Positions 27,650 to 36,139 of a stretch of DNA of 64,000 bases are shown piece after piece. Under the pieces are notes generated by a model that had not been told where the DNA came from, did not search any database, and saw only the letters and a list, made by a program, of their open reading frames with translations. Source of the stretch: Sunxiuqinia sp965230765 (lineage in GTDB: Bacteria; Bacteroidota; Bacteroidia; Bacteroidales; Prolixibacteraceae); the NCBI GenBank assembly GCA_965230765.1, contig CBDDLR010000001.1, forward strand, positions 806,001 through 870,000. Direction: 5' to 3'. The translations under genes and the position numbers were made by a program. Position 1 is the stretch's first letter. Each line of letters begins with the position of its first letter.

Positions 27650-28093
27650 GTGATGAAGAATATTTTATGCCCCATATCAGATAAACGGATTAACGAACAA
27701 GTTACCCGATTGAATGCACTGTTTGCTATTATTACTGTTGTTTTGGCTTTTTCCATTAACTCAACACTATTCCTGGTTTTTTTAGCTGCTGATTTTTATA
27801 TCCGTGCTTTTACAAAACTCAAACATAGCCCGATAAGCTACATGAGCTCAAGCCTAAGCAATGCGTTAAACCTACCTGTAAAGCAGATTGACAAAGCACC
27901 GAAAATTTTTGCTGCACGACTGGGATTTTTAATGACTGCACTAATAACCGTTTTGTTTGCATTAAATTTTTCGTTGGCATCAACCATCATTGCTGGCATC
28001 CTGGTTTTCTTTGCAGCGCTGGAATTTGCGTTTGCAATATGTGTGGGTTGTACGATTTACACCTATTTGGTGTTACCCTTCTTTAAAAATTAA
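27650..28093 (+). CDS. DUF4395 integral membrane protein
   Basis: A 147-residue membrane protein of unknown function. The N-terminus CPISDKRINEQVTRLNA is typical of DUF4395. Four hydrophobic helices follow, at about 22-38, 39-52, 88-108 and 112-140, and the last includes CVGCT. The start at 27650 could also be the next codon, a second Met. It is transcribed alone in the plus direction, divergent from the hypE operon, with a candidate promoter upstream and a terminator at 28117-28139. Some relatives neighbour thiol-redox genes, but nothing here supports that role. Confidence 0.8.
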   Translation: MMKNILCPISDKRINEQVTRLNALFAIITVVLAFSINSTLFLVFLAADFYIRAFTKLKHSPISYMSSSLSNALNLPVKQIDKAPKIFAARLGFLMTALITVLFALNFSLASTIIAGILVFFAALEFAFAICVGCTIYTYLVLPFFKN

Positions 28094-28116
28094 TGAATAC
28101 CTCTTATATTTTCCCG

Positions 28117-28139
28117 ACCGGACTTGTTCCGGTTTTTTT
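28117..28139 (+). terminator. Terminator after the DUF4395 gene
   Basis: ACCGGA (28117-28122) pairs with TCCGGT (28128-28133) across a 5-nt loop, followed by a run of seven Ts. It ends the single-gene transcript before the AraC regulator. Confidence 0.85.
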
Positions 28140-28183
28140 GTGCCAGAAAATAACTTCTTACATGTACTATATTTATTATTTTT

Positions 28184-29362
28184 ATGGAATTGAACAGATT
28201 CCATATGGAGAACTTTTCACGTTTTGACATATTTGCCTTATTAATTTTGCTGGGTGTTTTCCAAGGCTTTTTTATTGCCTGGTTTTTGCTGAAAAAGAAA
28301 CACAGGCAACAAAAGAAAAACCTCTTCCTCGGATTATTCTCACTTGCACTTTCAGGTTTAATACTCGAAGTATTATTAAGCTACACAGGTGTAATGACCA
28401 AAGTAATCTACATCAACGATTTTTCAGAACCACTGAATTTCGCGATTGGTCCACTTTTCTTTTTCACGTTTTTTTACTCCATTCACCCCAATAAAAAACT
28501 GTTACACTGGCCTCATTTTATTTGGTTTGTTTTTTACGCCCTCTACCTGATTTTCTATTTCATTCAACCCAACGAACTGAAATACAACTCATTCCTTGAG
28601 TGTTATCACCCCGATGCACAAATGCTGCCTGTGACAATGAAAATAAGCGATGATCCCATGGGGATTCGGGATGTTGTTAACCAGCTAACGCTGTTCCATT
28701 TTCTTGGATATCTGTTTGCCTCAGCACACTATTTATTAAAAGAATACAAAGCCCAAGGAGTAGTATTTTGGTCGTTGAAAAGAGGGAAACTGAATACTTA
28801 CCGTTGGTTGGTTTTTCATTTTTCAATTATTATCCTGGTTTTCGTATTTGTGAAAATTTATTTTGGACGCGACTTAGGTGATTATTTTATTGCTTCATAT
28901 ACGGCGTTCATTTTATACCTGATTAGCTTCTCGATTGCAAACCGCTCGGGACTTTTTAAGGAATCAACCGATGCTGAAAAAATCAAGTATGAAAAATCAG
29001 GTCTGGATAATGATTTGAAAAACGACATTTTGTATCGACTGGAAACAGTTATGCAAGAAGAAAGATATTACAAAACCAATCTTGCTTCCCTGGTTGATAT
29101 TTCTTCAAAAATAAATGAAACCACCCACAATGTTTCTCAGGTTATTAATGAAAAAACCGGAATGAACTTCTTCAACTGGCTGGCCAGCTATAGAATTGAG
29201 GAAGCCAAAAAAATACTTTCGGGTAATGATTCCATGAAATTCAAGATTGAAGAAATTGCTGAAATGGTTGGCTACAATTCGAAAGCCAGTTTTAACAAAG
29301 CTTTTAAAAATATTACCGGGCAAACCCCTTCTGAATACCGGAAATTGATGCAAACAAACTAA
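28184..29362 (+). CDS. Membrane-anchored AraC-family transcriptional regulator
   Basis: A 392-residue regulator with a membrane sensor part and a cytoplasmic DNA-binding part. About seven hydrophobic helices fill residues 12-265, beginning FALLILLGVFQGFFIAWFLL. The AraC-type helix-turn-helix domain occupies the last 105 residues, with the second HTH signature FKIEEIAEMVGYNSKASF and the closing GQTPSEYRKL. This architecture is common in Bacteroidota; ligands are usually unknown. An internal Met at 28205 is an equally good start. The following plus-strand gene is an acyltransferase 154 bases away, which is a possible target, although no shared operator is visible. Confidence 0.85.
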   Translation: MELNRFHMENFSRFDIFALLILLGVFQGFFIAWFLLKKKHRQQKKNLFLGLFSLALSGLILEVLLSYTGVMTKVIYINDFSEPLNFAIGPLFFFTFFYSIHPNKKLLHWPHFIWFVFYALYLIFYFIQPNELKYNSFLECYHPDAQMLPVTMKISDDPMGIRDVVNQLTLFHFLGYLFASAHYLLKEYKAQGVVFWSLKRGKLNTYRWLVFHFSIIILVFVFVKIYFGRDLGDYFIASYTAFILYLISFSIANRSGLFKESTDAEKIKYEKSGLDNDLKNDILYRLETVMQEERYYKTNLASLVDISSKINETTHNVSQVINEKTGMNFFNWLASYRIEEAKKILSGNDSMKFKIEEIAEMVGYNSKASFNKAFKNITGQTPSEYRKLMQTN

Positions 29363-29516
29363 CAGTTCCCCTCCAAAAACAACTATTCAAGCACTCAGTT
29401 ATTCAGTCATTCAATCAAATATGGATGTACGCGTTTATCGGGAAATACTGCGCGACGATAAAAACATTCGCCTCTGCCTGGGTTACCCTGTTCCTTTGTT
29501 TCAAAATTTTTAAGCA

Positions 29517-30701
29517 ATGGAAAAACAATTAAACAAGTTCAGCAGACAGTACGACATTGATTGGATCCGCATCTTTTTAATCTTTAGTGTGTTTCTTTTT
29601 CATATTGGAATGGTTTTTAACGGCTGGGGATGGCATATAAAAAATGACCAGCCACAGGAATGGCTTCATCCGATTATGGGTTTTCTGCACCAATGGAGAA
29701 TGCCATTACTTTTCCTGGTGTCGGGAGTAGGTACAAGATATGCACTCGGTAAAAGAACCATCGGTGGTTTTATCATAGAACGCCATAAAAGGTTATTCAT
29801 TCCTTTAATCATTGGCATGTTCATTCTTGTGCCTGTGCAGGTGTATATTGAAAAAATTGACCAATATCCTACCCTCTTAAACTTCTACTTGCATCTGTTT
29901 GAAGGAACTTATCCTGAAGGTAATATGAGCTGGCATCATTTGTGGTTTATCCTCTACTTGTTTTTAATATCAATCTTTTTTGTTCCTTTTATCGCTTTCT
30001 ATCGTTCAAAATATTATGCAAAATTTGAAAATGCATTGGTGAAATTCTGCAACATGCCCGGGTCAATTATTTGGTTTGTAATTCCAATCATTCTTTCTCA
30101 ATATTGGCTCATTCCTTATTTCCCGGAAGAAACGCATGCTCTGGTTGATGACTGGGCTTACATTGCTCTTGACTTTCTTTATTTCTTTTATGGATTCATG
30201 CTGGTTGGAAGTGCAAAAATTATGGAGTCCATTGTGAGGGACAGGTACACAACACTTGGTATTGCTATTCTCTCAACCTATATGATGTACAACGGAAGCT
30301 TGCTTTTCCCCAATATAAACGGTGGAACGATATATTACTATTCTTCCCTGGTTATGAGTTGGTCTCTTGGCCTTTCAATTTTAGGTTTTTCAAGAAAATA
30401 CTTTAACCGTGAGCATAGGTGGCGAAAACCATTAAACCAGGCGATATATCCAATTTACCTTTTACACCAGCCAATTATTATCGTCATTGCCTATTTTGTT
30501 GTTAGTATTTCAATCCCAATTTGGACAAAAGCGTTGATAATTCTATTCGGCTCGGTATTTTGTGTTTGGTTTATCTACCAATTCTTTATACTCCCTTTCA
30601 ATGTTGCGAGAGTAGTTTTTGGAATGAAACCTTTGCCAAAATCTGAGCAACCAAAAATCCGGTTAGCTTATCTTTTCTCGAAAAAGCAGGACCAAGTTTA
30701 G
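29517..30701 (+). CDS. Acyltransferase family 3 membrane protein (OpgC-like)
   Basis: A 394-residue integral membrane protein of the acyltransferase 3 family, with about ten hydrophobic helices. The N-terminus YDIDWIRIFLIFSVFLFHIG carries the conserved aspartate/arginine and histidine used in acyl transfer. A WHLWFILYLF-like block (SWHHLWFILYLFLIS) lies near residue 143. Such enzymes O-acylate periplasmic glucans, lipopolysaccharide sugars or peptidoglycan; the closest feel is OpgC/MdoC (glucan succinylation), but the acceptor cannot be read from sequence. It runs convergent to the channel gene with a 33-base gap and no obvious terminator. Confidence 0.82.
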   Translation: MEKQLNKFSRQYDIDWIRIFLIFSVFLFHIGMVFNGWGWHIKNDQPQEWLHPIMGFLHQWRMPLLFLVSGVGTRYALGKRTIGGFIIERHKRLFIPLIIGMFILVPVQVYIEKIDQYPTLLNFYLHLFEGTYPEGNMSWHHLWFILYLFLISIFFVPFIAFYRSKYYAKFENALVKFCNMPGSIIWFVIPIILSQYWLIPYFPEETHALVDDWAYIALDFLYFFYGFMLVGSAKIMESIVRDRYTTLGIAILSTYMMYNGSLLFPNINGGTIYYYSSLVMSWSLGLSILGFSRKYFNREHRWRKPLNQAIYPIYLLHQPIIIVIAYFVVSISIPIWTKALIILFGSVFCVWFIYQFFILPFNVARVVFGMKPLPKSEQPKIRLAYLFSKKQDQV

Positions 30702-30734
30702 ATAGTAGCTGGCAGCAGTCTGTTTGTGGAAATA

Positions 30735-31808
30735 CTAGTTGGTTTCACCTAAATATTTGTACAACGATTGCTGCCATTGCGGTTCTGATATCTTTTTCAA
30801 AAGAATCTGATTGATTTGCTCCCTTAATTCGCTGTCTTCAGAAAGAGCAATCCCCATATTATTTTTCAGAAGCAGTTTTGATGAAACCAATAGCTGGTTG
30901 TGATATTTGTGTTTATTCAGGTAAAGTAAAACCGGCACATTGGACACAATGGCATCAATTTCATGATTTAACATTGCATCAATTGCTTGCTCCAAATCAT
31001 CATACGGAATATGTTTTACATGTTCCCTTATTAAAAACTCTTGCCCGGAAGACTTTTCGGCTGCACCCACTCTGATATTTCTTAAATCATCAACGGTTTG
31101 TACATGTGAGTCTAGTTTTATGGTGGTGAAGATTGAACTTGCATCTGCAGTAAACAACGAAACCATAATTATCCCAATGAACATCCAGGCTATTGCAATG
31201 CTTCTACCAATGCGGGTTTTGGGTACTTTGTCGCCGTACCCAACGGTAGTCATTGTAACCGCAGCCCACCACAATCCATCACCAAGGCCTTTTATTTTCC
31301 GGTGAAAAACGGCATCATTCTTCCTCCTTTCAAAATACCAAACCAAAGTGCCGGAAATAACTAACAATAGCAGCAAACTAATAACTAAGCGCAACAAACT
31401 AAAAACTATGGGTTTGGCATAAGCAAAGAAATTACTCTTGATTGTACCTGATTTGACGGCAATACCAGTCCCCGATGGATTCACTGCATGGGAAAAGTCG
31501 ACTAAAATTTCTCGTGAGGGTGTTATTGAAATTGCGCCCAAGCCAACCTGGTAGGTTTCATCATTTAATCCCAGCATTAACTCATCCATGTCAGTTAGCT
31601 CGTATTCGTATTGAATATCAATTTCAGATGCAATTTCTTCCCATAACTCAACCATCAAACCTCCATAGGTTCCATCTTCGTATTGCAAACCAAAAGGCGG
31701 AGAATCATATACTGCAACCTTTAAGCTGCTATTAGATTGCGCAAAAGAAATGGTACATATTAATACGAGCAGAGATGTTTGACAGAAACTTACCAGCCTC
31801 ATTTTCAA
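30735..31808 (-). CDS. GluR0-type ligand-gated potassium channel
   Basis: A 357-residue protein combining a periplasmic solute-binding fold with a potassium pore. The signal peptide (1-23) is followed by the S1 lobe (about 28-125). S1 contains ITPSREILVDFS, where Arg99 fits the residue that holds the alpha-carboxylate of amino-acid ligands. A transmembrane helix (about 134-157), a pore loop with the selectivity filter TVGYGD (188-193) and a second transmembrane helix (about 200-222) come next. The S2 lobe (about 235-350) completes the bilobed fold. This split S1-M1-P-M2-S2 layout is that of Synechocystis GluR0. It would form a tetramer gated by an amino acid or similar ligand; the ligand is unknown. 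Confidence 0.88.
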   Translation of the reverse strand: MKMRLVSFCQTSLLVLICTISFAQSNSSLKVAVYDSPPFGLQYEDGTYGGLMVELWEEIASEIDIQYEYELTDMDELMLGLNDETYQVGLGAISITPSREILVDFSHAVNPSGTGIAVKSGTIKSNFFAYAKPIVFSLLRLVISLLLLLVISGTLVWYFERRKNDAVFHRKIKGLGDGLWWAAVTMTTVGYGDKVPKTRIGRSIAIAWMFIGIIMVSLFTADASSIFTTIKLDSHVQTVDDLRNIRVGAAEKSSGQEFLIREHVKHIPYDDLEQAIDAMLNHEIDAIVSNVPVLLYLNKHKYHNQLLVSSKLLLKNNMGIALSEDSELREQINQILLKKISEPQWQQSLYKYLGETN

Positions 31809-31941
31809 TTAGTTTTTTGCTAAAATTAAATGAAGATTGAATCAAATCAGTTAAAAAAATGTTACGATATAAATAAATTGCAGAAGACTTTTCCTGGAAG
31901 TCAAATAAAGTTCATACACATAAATCGGCATAGGGTAAAAT

Positions 31942-31983
31942 AAACAAAGGAGAACTGATAATTCAATTCTCCTTTGTTTTTGT
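31942..31983. terminator. Strong hairpin terminator beside the tRNA fragment
   Basis: A perfect 13-bp inverted repeat (31942-31954 with 31967-31979) with a 12-nt loop is flanked by T-rich sequence on both strands. It can end transcription in either direction. On the minus strand it closes the transcript that carries the tRNA fragment. Confidence 0.75.
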
Positions 31984-32025
31984 AGCGGGGGAAGTCCCGA
32001 TAGTTATCGGGATTGAACCTACGAT
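31982..32025 (-). pseudogene. tRNA 3'-end fragment interrupted by a palindrome
   Basis: The plus strand shows GTAGCGGGGG, then a palindromic block, then TTGAACCTACGA. The intact tRNA gene at 32094-32166 has the same two outer pieces separated by only six bases. The extra block contains TCCCGATAGTTATCGGGA (31995-32012). Only the 3' acceptor strand and T-arm are represented; nothing like the anticodon or D arm follows. This is a partial, non-functional tRNA copy. Confidence 0.65.
31995..32012. repeat. 18-bp palindromic repeat
   Basis: TCCCGATAGTTATCGGGA has 8-bp arms around a GT centre. A decayed copy of the reverse complement is at 32-45 of the window. It sits within the tRNA fragment. Confidence 0.7.
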
Positions 32026-32056
32026 CATCATCGAATTAATTCCCCAGAAAATTGCA

Positions 32057-32087
32057 TTAAAAAAGCCGACTCTTTAAGAATCGGCTT
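32057..32087 (-). terminator. Terminator of the tRNA-Met gene
   Basis: On the minus strand AAGCCGA (32087-32081) pairs with TCGGCTT (32069-32063), followed by a run of Ts. It begins 7 bases after the tRNA 3' end. Confidence 0.85.
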
Positions 32088-32093
32088 CCTGTG

Positions 32094-32166
<73 letters not shown>

Positions 32167-32234
32167 ATATATCTTTTAATATTACTATTTTCAGAACGAA
32201 AGCATTTTTGACATCCCTGTCTCAAATGCGGATG

Positions 32235-32264
32235 CAAATATAATGCTTGTTTTTCGATACGCAA
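32235..32264 (-). promoter_or_regulatory. Candidate promoter of the initiator tRNA
   Basis: On the minus strand TTG (32264-32262), a 19-base spacer and TATATTTG (32242-32235) fit the Bacteroidota promoter pattern. The tRNA begins 69 bases downstream, implying a processed 5' leader. Confidence 0.55.
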
Positions 32265-32351
32265 AAGTTTTTCTCAGATTTTTCAAAATACTTTCATCCG
32301 TTAAAAAGTATTAATTTAACGGCGTTTCATAGGCGATTGCCTATTTCTTGT

Positions 32352-32359
32352 TAATTTTG
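32352..32359 (+). promoter_or_regulatory. Candidate -7 element for the M23 peptidase operon
   Basis: TAATTTTG matches TAnnTTTG, 20 bases before the ATG at 32380. The only nearby TTG is 12 bases upstream, closer than usual. Confidence 0.4.
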
Positions 32360-32379
32360 TTGCTTCCTAAAATCAAACG

Positions 32380-33243
32380 ATGGGGAAAAAAGAGAAAAAG
32401 AAAAAAATCATTCAAAAACTACAAAACCGCTATCGGTTAATTATCTACAATGATTCTACCTTTCAAACTGTTTGGAGTACAAAGCTTAGCCGCTTAAAAG
32501 TATTTTCAATCGGGGGATTTGGTGGTTTGTTATTGATTTTTCTAACTGCGCTGATCATCATTTATACACCTATTCGTGAACTCATCCCTGGGTATCCAAC
32601 AGGGGAAGTTCGAAATATGATTGTTCGAAACGTGATACTAGTTGATTCACTAGAAGAGCAGATACATATTCGGGACAACTATCTTGGAAAAATAAAGGCA
32701 CTGATTCATGGAGAAGTGCCCGTGGAGCCTGAGGCTAATGCGGACTCAAACATCCGGACTGGTAACATTGAATTTGAACACTACGATCACGACTCCATTT
32801 TCAAACAAAAACTATTGGCCGAACAACTTGACATCTCGAATAAAAATGGGGAACAAACAAGCAACAATATTGCCAGTATTCATTTTTTCACACCACTTAA
32901 AGGAATGATTTCCCAAAAGTTTGATGAATCAACTGATCATTTTGCCATTGATATTGTTGGCTTGCCCAACTCACGAATTTCTTCTGTTTTAGAAGGAACA
33001 GTTATATTTTCGGGCTGGACAGTTGAAACCGGACATGTGATTTATTTGCAGCATCCTAACGATTTGATTTCAGTTTACAAACACAATGCCGAGTTGCTGA
33101 AAAAACAGCACGACCATGTAAAGGCAGGGGAGGCAATTGCGATTATGGGAAACACAGGGGAATTAAGTAGTGGTCCGCATCTTCATTTTGAACTCTGGCA
33201 CAAGGGAATTGCTCTTGATCCGGAACAATACATTGACTTTTAA
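32380..33243 (+). CDS. M23 family metallopeptidase
   Basis: A 287-residue membrane-anchored LytM-type peptidase or regulator acting on peptidoglycan in the periplasm. A basic N-terminus (GKKEKKKKIIQKL) is followed by one transmembrane helix at about 45-65. A linker comes next, and the M23 domain fills about 170-285. The zinc ligands are present: HFAID (HxxxD) near residue 187 and HLHFELW (HxH) near residue 268. It may therefore be an active endopeptidase rather than an activator-only LytM protein. It starts the plus-strand run M23, dxr, rseP, tatA, with 9 bases to dxr. Confidence 0.9.
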   Translation: MGKKEKKKKIIQKLQNRYRLIIYNDSTFQTVWSTKLSRLKVFSIGGFGGLLLIFLTALIIIYTPIRELIPGYPTGEVRNMIVRNVILVDSLEEQIHIRDNYLGKIKALIHGEVPVEPEANADSNIRTGNIEFEHYDHDSIFKQKLLAEQLDISNKNGEQTSNNIASIHFFTPLKGMISQKFDESTDHFAIDIVGLPNSRISSVLEGTVIFSGWTVETGHVIYLQHPNDLISVYKHNAELLKKQHDHVKAGEAIAIMGNTGELSSGPHLHFELWHKGIALDPEQYIDF

Positions 33244-33252
33244 ACCGCCTCT

Positions 33253-34422
33253 ATGAAAAAACGAATTGCCATTCTGGGTTCAACCGGATCAATAGGGACA
33301 CAAGCACTTGAAGTGATATCGGAACACCCGGAACATTTTGAGGTGGAGGTACTGACTGCCAACAACAATATTCAGCTACTCGCAGAGCAAGCCATAAAAT
33401 ATGAACCCAACATGGTTGTTGTTGCCAATGAATGTCGTGCTAAAGAATTGGAAGAATTGCTAAAAAATGAACCCATTAAAATCTTTGCAGGGAAAGAAGC
33501 ACTTAGCCAGGTTGTTGAGTTGGACTCAGTTGACACTGTTTTAACTGCAATGGTTGGGTATTCAGGACTGATCCCGACAATAAATGCTGTAAAGGCTGGG
33601 AAAAATATAGCACTGGCAAACAAGGAAACACTGGTTGTTGCCGGGGAAATTATCACCAGAGAGGCCATTAAAAACAATGTCAATATTTACCCTGTTGATT
33701 CGGAACACTCAGCAATTTTTCAGTGCCTGGCTGGCGAGCACATGAATGAGATTGAAAAGATTTACCTCACAGCCTCAGGTGGCCCTTTCCGTGGGTATTC
33801 GTTGGAACAACTTGAGAAAGTGACCAAAGACGATGCCTTGAAACACCCCAATTGGGATATGGGTGCAAAAATCACGATCGATTCAGCATCCATGATGAAC
33901 AAAGGATTTGAGGTGATTGAAGCCAAATGGCTATTCGATTTAAAAACCGATCAGATTGACGTAATCGTTCATCCTCAAAGCATTATCCACTCCATTGTGC
34001 AATTTAGGGATAGTTCGATGAAAGCTCAGATGGGCCTGCCTGACATGAAATTACCCATTCAATATGCGTTGAATTTCCCACAGAGATTGCCTTCTTCGTT
34101 TGAAAGGTTCAACTTTTTAGACTATCCAAACCTTACATTTGAGCAGCCGAATACAAAAATTTTTCGTAACCTTGCACTCGCATTCGAAGCTTTAAATCAA
34201 GCTGGTAACATGCCATGTATTTTAAATGCAGCCAACGAAGTAGTTGTACACGCGTTTCTGCACAATAAAATAGGATTTACCGAAATGCCTGATTTGATTG
34301 AGAATAGTATGCAGAAGGTAAGCTTCATAAAAAATCCGGATTTGAACGATTACATTCAAACCGACAAGGAGACAAGATTGTTAACTAATTCGTTGATCAA
34401 ACAACGTAGTAAAAAAGTTTAA
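33253..34422 (+). CDS. dxr: 1-Deoxy-D-xylulose-5-phosphate reductoisomerase
   Basis: The second enzyme of the MEP isoprenoid pathway, making 2-C-methyl-D-erythritol 4-phosphate with NADPH. The 389 residues show the Rossmann motif LGSTGSIGTQAL (about 7-18), NKETLVVAGE, VDSEHSAIFQCL (metal and substrate site), the flexible-loop-like TASGGPFR and the MGAKITIDSASMMNKG block. All are standard for Dxr (IspC). It supplies isoprenoids for the menaquinone tail and undecaprenyl phosphate. It lies between the M23 gene and rseP with gaps of 9 and 8 bases, consistent with one operon. Confidence 0.98.
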   Translation: MKKRIAILGSTGSIGTQALEVISEHPEHFEVEVLTANNNIQLLAEQAIKYEPNMVVVANECRAKELEELLKNEPIKIFAGKEALSQVVELDSVDTVLTAMVGYSGLIPTINAVKAGKNIALANKETLVVAGEIITREAIKNNVNIYPVDSEHSAIFQCLAGEHMNEIEKIYLTASGGPFRGYSLEQLEKVTKDDALKHPNWDMGAKITIDSASMMNKGFEVIEAKWLFDLKTDQIDVIVHPQSIIHSIVQFRDSSMKAQMGLPDMKLPIQYALNFPQRLPSSFERFNFLDYPNLTFEQPNTKIFRNLALAFEALNQAGNMPCILNAANEVVVHAFLHNKIGFTEMPDLIENSMQKVSFIKNPDLNDYIQTDKETRLLTNSLIKQRSKKV

Positions 34423-34430
34423 ACAGAAAC

Positions 34431-35774
34431 ATGGAACAAGTACTTATAAAAGCTGCCCAGCTTATTCTAAGTTTATCAATTTTAGTAGTGCTTCACGAGT
34501 TTGGGCACTTTGCCTTTGCCCGTTTATTTAAGACCCGGGTAGAAAAATTTTACCTCTTTTTCGATCCCTGGTTCGCACTTTTCAAAACAAAACGTGGTGA
34601 AACGGAATACGGGATTGGCTGGCTACCTCTTGGTGGTTATGTAAAAATCTCAGGAATGATTGACGAGTCGATGGACAAGGAGGCGATGAGCCTTCCTCCA
34701 CAACCTCATGAATTTCGTTCTAAAAAAACCTATCAGCGTTTGTTGATTATGATTGGTGGTGTGATGATGAACTTTTTATTTGCCTTCATCATTTATATTG
34801 GAATCTTATACGCCTGGGGAACACAATATTTACCTACTGAAAATGCAATTCATGGTATTGAAGTCAGTGAGGTTGGGAAAGAGATTGGCCTGGAGAATGG
34901 AGACAAAATCCTTTCCGTTGACAATCAGCACATCAAGGAGTTTTACAAAATTATTCCAACTGTAATTTTGGATGCTGCAGAAACTATTCAGGTAGAAAGA
35001 AACGGACAAGTCATTGATGTAGAAGTATCTGATGATGACCTGGCTTTGCTAATCAAAAGCAAAGGAGCAATTAACCCCCGGACATTCTTTAAGGTAAAAG
35101 CTGGAAAAGTGTTAAAAGAATCGCCAGCTGCATTAGCCGGGCTTCAAAAAAATGATGTTCTTGTAAATGTTGATGGACAAAGTTTTGAGTTTTATGATGA
35201 GTTCCGGGATTATTTGATTTCTCAGAAAAATAAAGAGATTTCACTTAACGTTCTCCGGAATGAAGTCCCAGTTACTTTGACCCCAACAGTTTCCGAAGAA
35301 GGATTATTAGGGTTTAACATTACGAGACTTCCTGGCGCAACTGATTTTCTTGTATTTAACACGATTAAATATAGTTTTATGGAATCTATTCCGGCCGGTA
35401 TTAATAAAGGTGTTGGAACAATTAAAGATTACCTGAAACAGTTTAAACTAATTTTTTCACCTAAAACCAAAGCGTACGAATCGCTTGGTGGATTTATTGC
35501 CATTGGAAATATTTTCCCCGGTGCGTGGGATTGGTACTCATTCTGGACAATGACAGCATTGCTTTCAATCATTTTGGCAGTAATGAACCTGCTTCCCATT
35601 CCAGCATTGGATGGAGGGCACGTAACATTCTTGCTTTATGAAATGGTAACAGGGCGCAAACCTGGTGATAAATTCCTGGAGTATGCTCAAATTACCGGAA
35701 TGATTATTTTGCTGACACTCGTGCTGTATGCCAATGGGAATGATATTTTCAAGCTCATTAGCCAATCTTTCTAA
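34431..35774 (+). CDS. rseP: Site-2 intramembrane zinc protease RseP
   Basis: An inner-membrane M50 metalloprotease that cuts transmembrane substrates such as anti-sigma factors and remnant signal peptides. The first helix holds HEFGH (His22, Glu23, His26). The C-terminal membrane part holds NLLPIPALDGGH with the third zinc ligand, Asp. Between them lie one recognisable PDZ domain (about 220-290) and a degenerate one before it. The 447-residue length is typical. No sigma/anti-sigma pair is adjacent, so its regulatory target is not evident. The dxr-rseP pairing is widespread in bacteria. Confidence 0.95.
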   Translation: MEQVLIKAAQLILSLSILVVLHEFGHFAFARLFKTRVEKFYLFFDPWFALFKTKRGETEYGIGWLPLGGYVKISGMIDESMDKEAMSLPPQPHEFRSKKTYQRLLIMIGGVMMNFLFAFIIYIGILYAWGTQYLPTENAIHGIEVSEVGKEIGLENGDKILSVDNQHIKEFYKIIPTVILDAAETIQVERNGQVIDVEVSDDDLALLIKSKGAINPRTFFKVKAGKVLKESPAALAGLQKNDVLVNVDGQSFEFYDEFRDYLISQKNKEISLNVLRNEVPVTLTPTVSEEGLLGFNITRLPGATDFLVFNTIKYSFMESIPAGINKGVGTIKDYLKQFKLIFSPKTKAYESLGGFIAIGNIFPGAWDWYSFWTMTALLSIILAVMNLLPIPALDGGHVTFLLYEMVTGRKPGDKFLEYAQITGMIILLTLVLYANGNDIFKLISQSF

Positions 35775-35834
35775 TCCGTTCATAATAATGTAATTATTTT
35801 TCTATTTTTGTAGAAACCATATAAACTTGAGACT

Positions 35835-36035
35835 ATGTACTTATCGATAATCGCCGGAATGTTTGGCCCTCAGGAAATCATCATCATACTAATCATTGTA
35901 CTATTACTTTTTGGTGGACGTAAAATCCCTGAGTTAATGAAAGGGCTTGGGAAAGGCATGAAAGAATTTAAAAAAGCCACCAACGAAGATGACGATGCAG
36001 GTGCTGGCAAAGAATCTGAAAAGATTGACAAGTAG
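35835..36035 (+). CDS. tatA: Sec-independent protein translocase TatA
   Basis: The small pore-forming subunit of the twin-arginine translocase. It has 66 residues: a short N-terminus, one transmembrane helix (about 10-24), the FGGRKIPEL hinge, an amphipathic helix (LMKGLGKGMKEFKKA) and an acidic tail. MYLSIIAGMFGPQE precedes the helix; an internal Met10 is an alternative start. tatC is not in the window. A predicted Tat substrate, the GH36-like enzyme, is present at 18-20 kb. A clear terminator at 36056-36080 ends this operon. Confidence 0.92.
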   Translation: MYLSIIAGMFGPQEIIIILIIVLLLFGGRKIPELMKGLGKGMKEFKKATNEDDDAGAGKESEKIDK

Positions 36036-36055
36036 TTTTTCAAAATATTTATAGA

Positions 36056-36080
36056 ATCCCGCCAAAAGGTGGGATTTTTT
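36056..36080 (+). terminator. Terminator after tatA
   Basis: ATCCCGCC (36056-36063) pairs with GGTGGGAT (36068-36075), with a 4-nt A loop and a T-run to 36080. It closes the M23-dxr-rseP-tatA unit. Confidence 0.88.
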
Positions 36081-36139
36081 ATACCAGAAAAATGGTAAGA
36101 TTTTTGCATACTTGCGGTAAACCATTAAAAACCCACAAA

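Noticed and set aside
29421..29513. A 30-codon frame (MDVRVYREILRDDKN...) ending 3 bases before the acyltransferase start
   Set aside because: It is placed like a leader peptide, but it is short, has no recognised pattern and could arise by chance. I leave it as a possible remnant only.
36092..36139. Upstream extension of the DUF4837 lipoprotein
   Set aside because: The added 16 residues overlie the region just after the tatA terminator and would hide a normal lipoprotein signal peptide starting at 36140.
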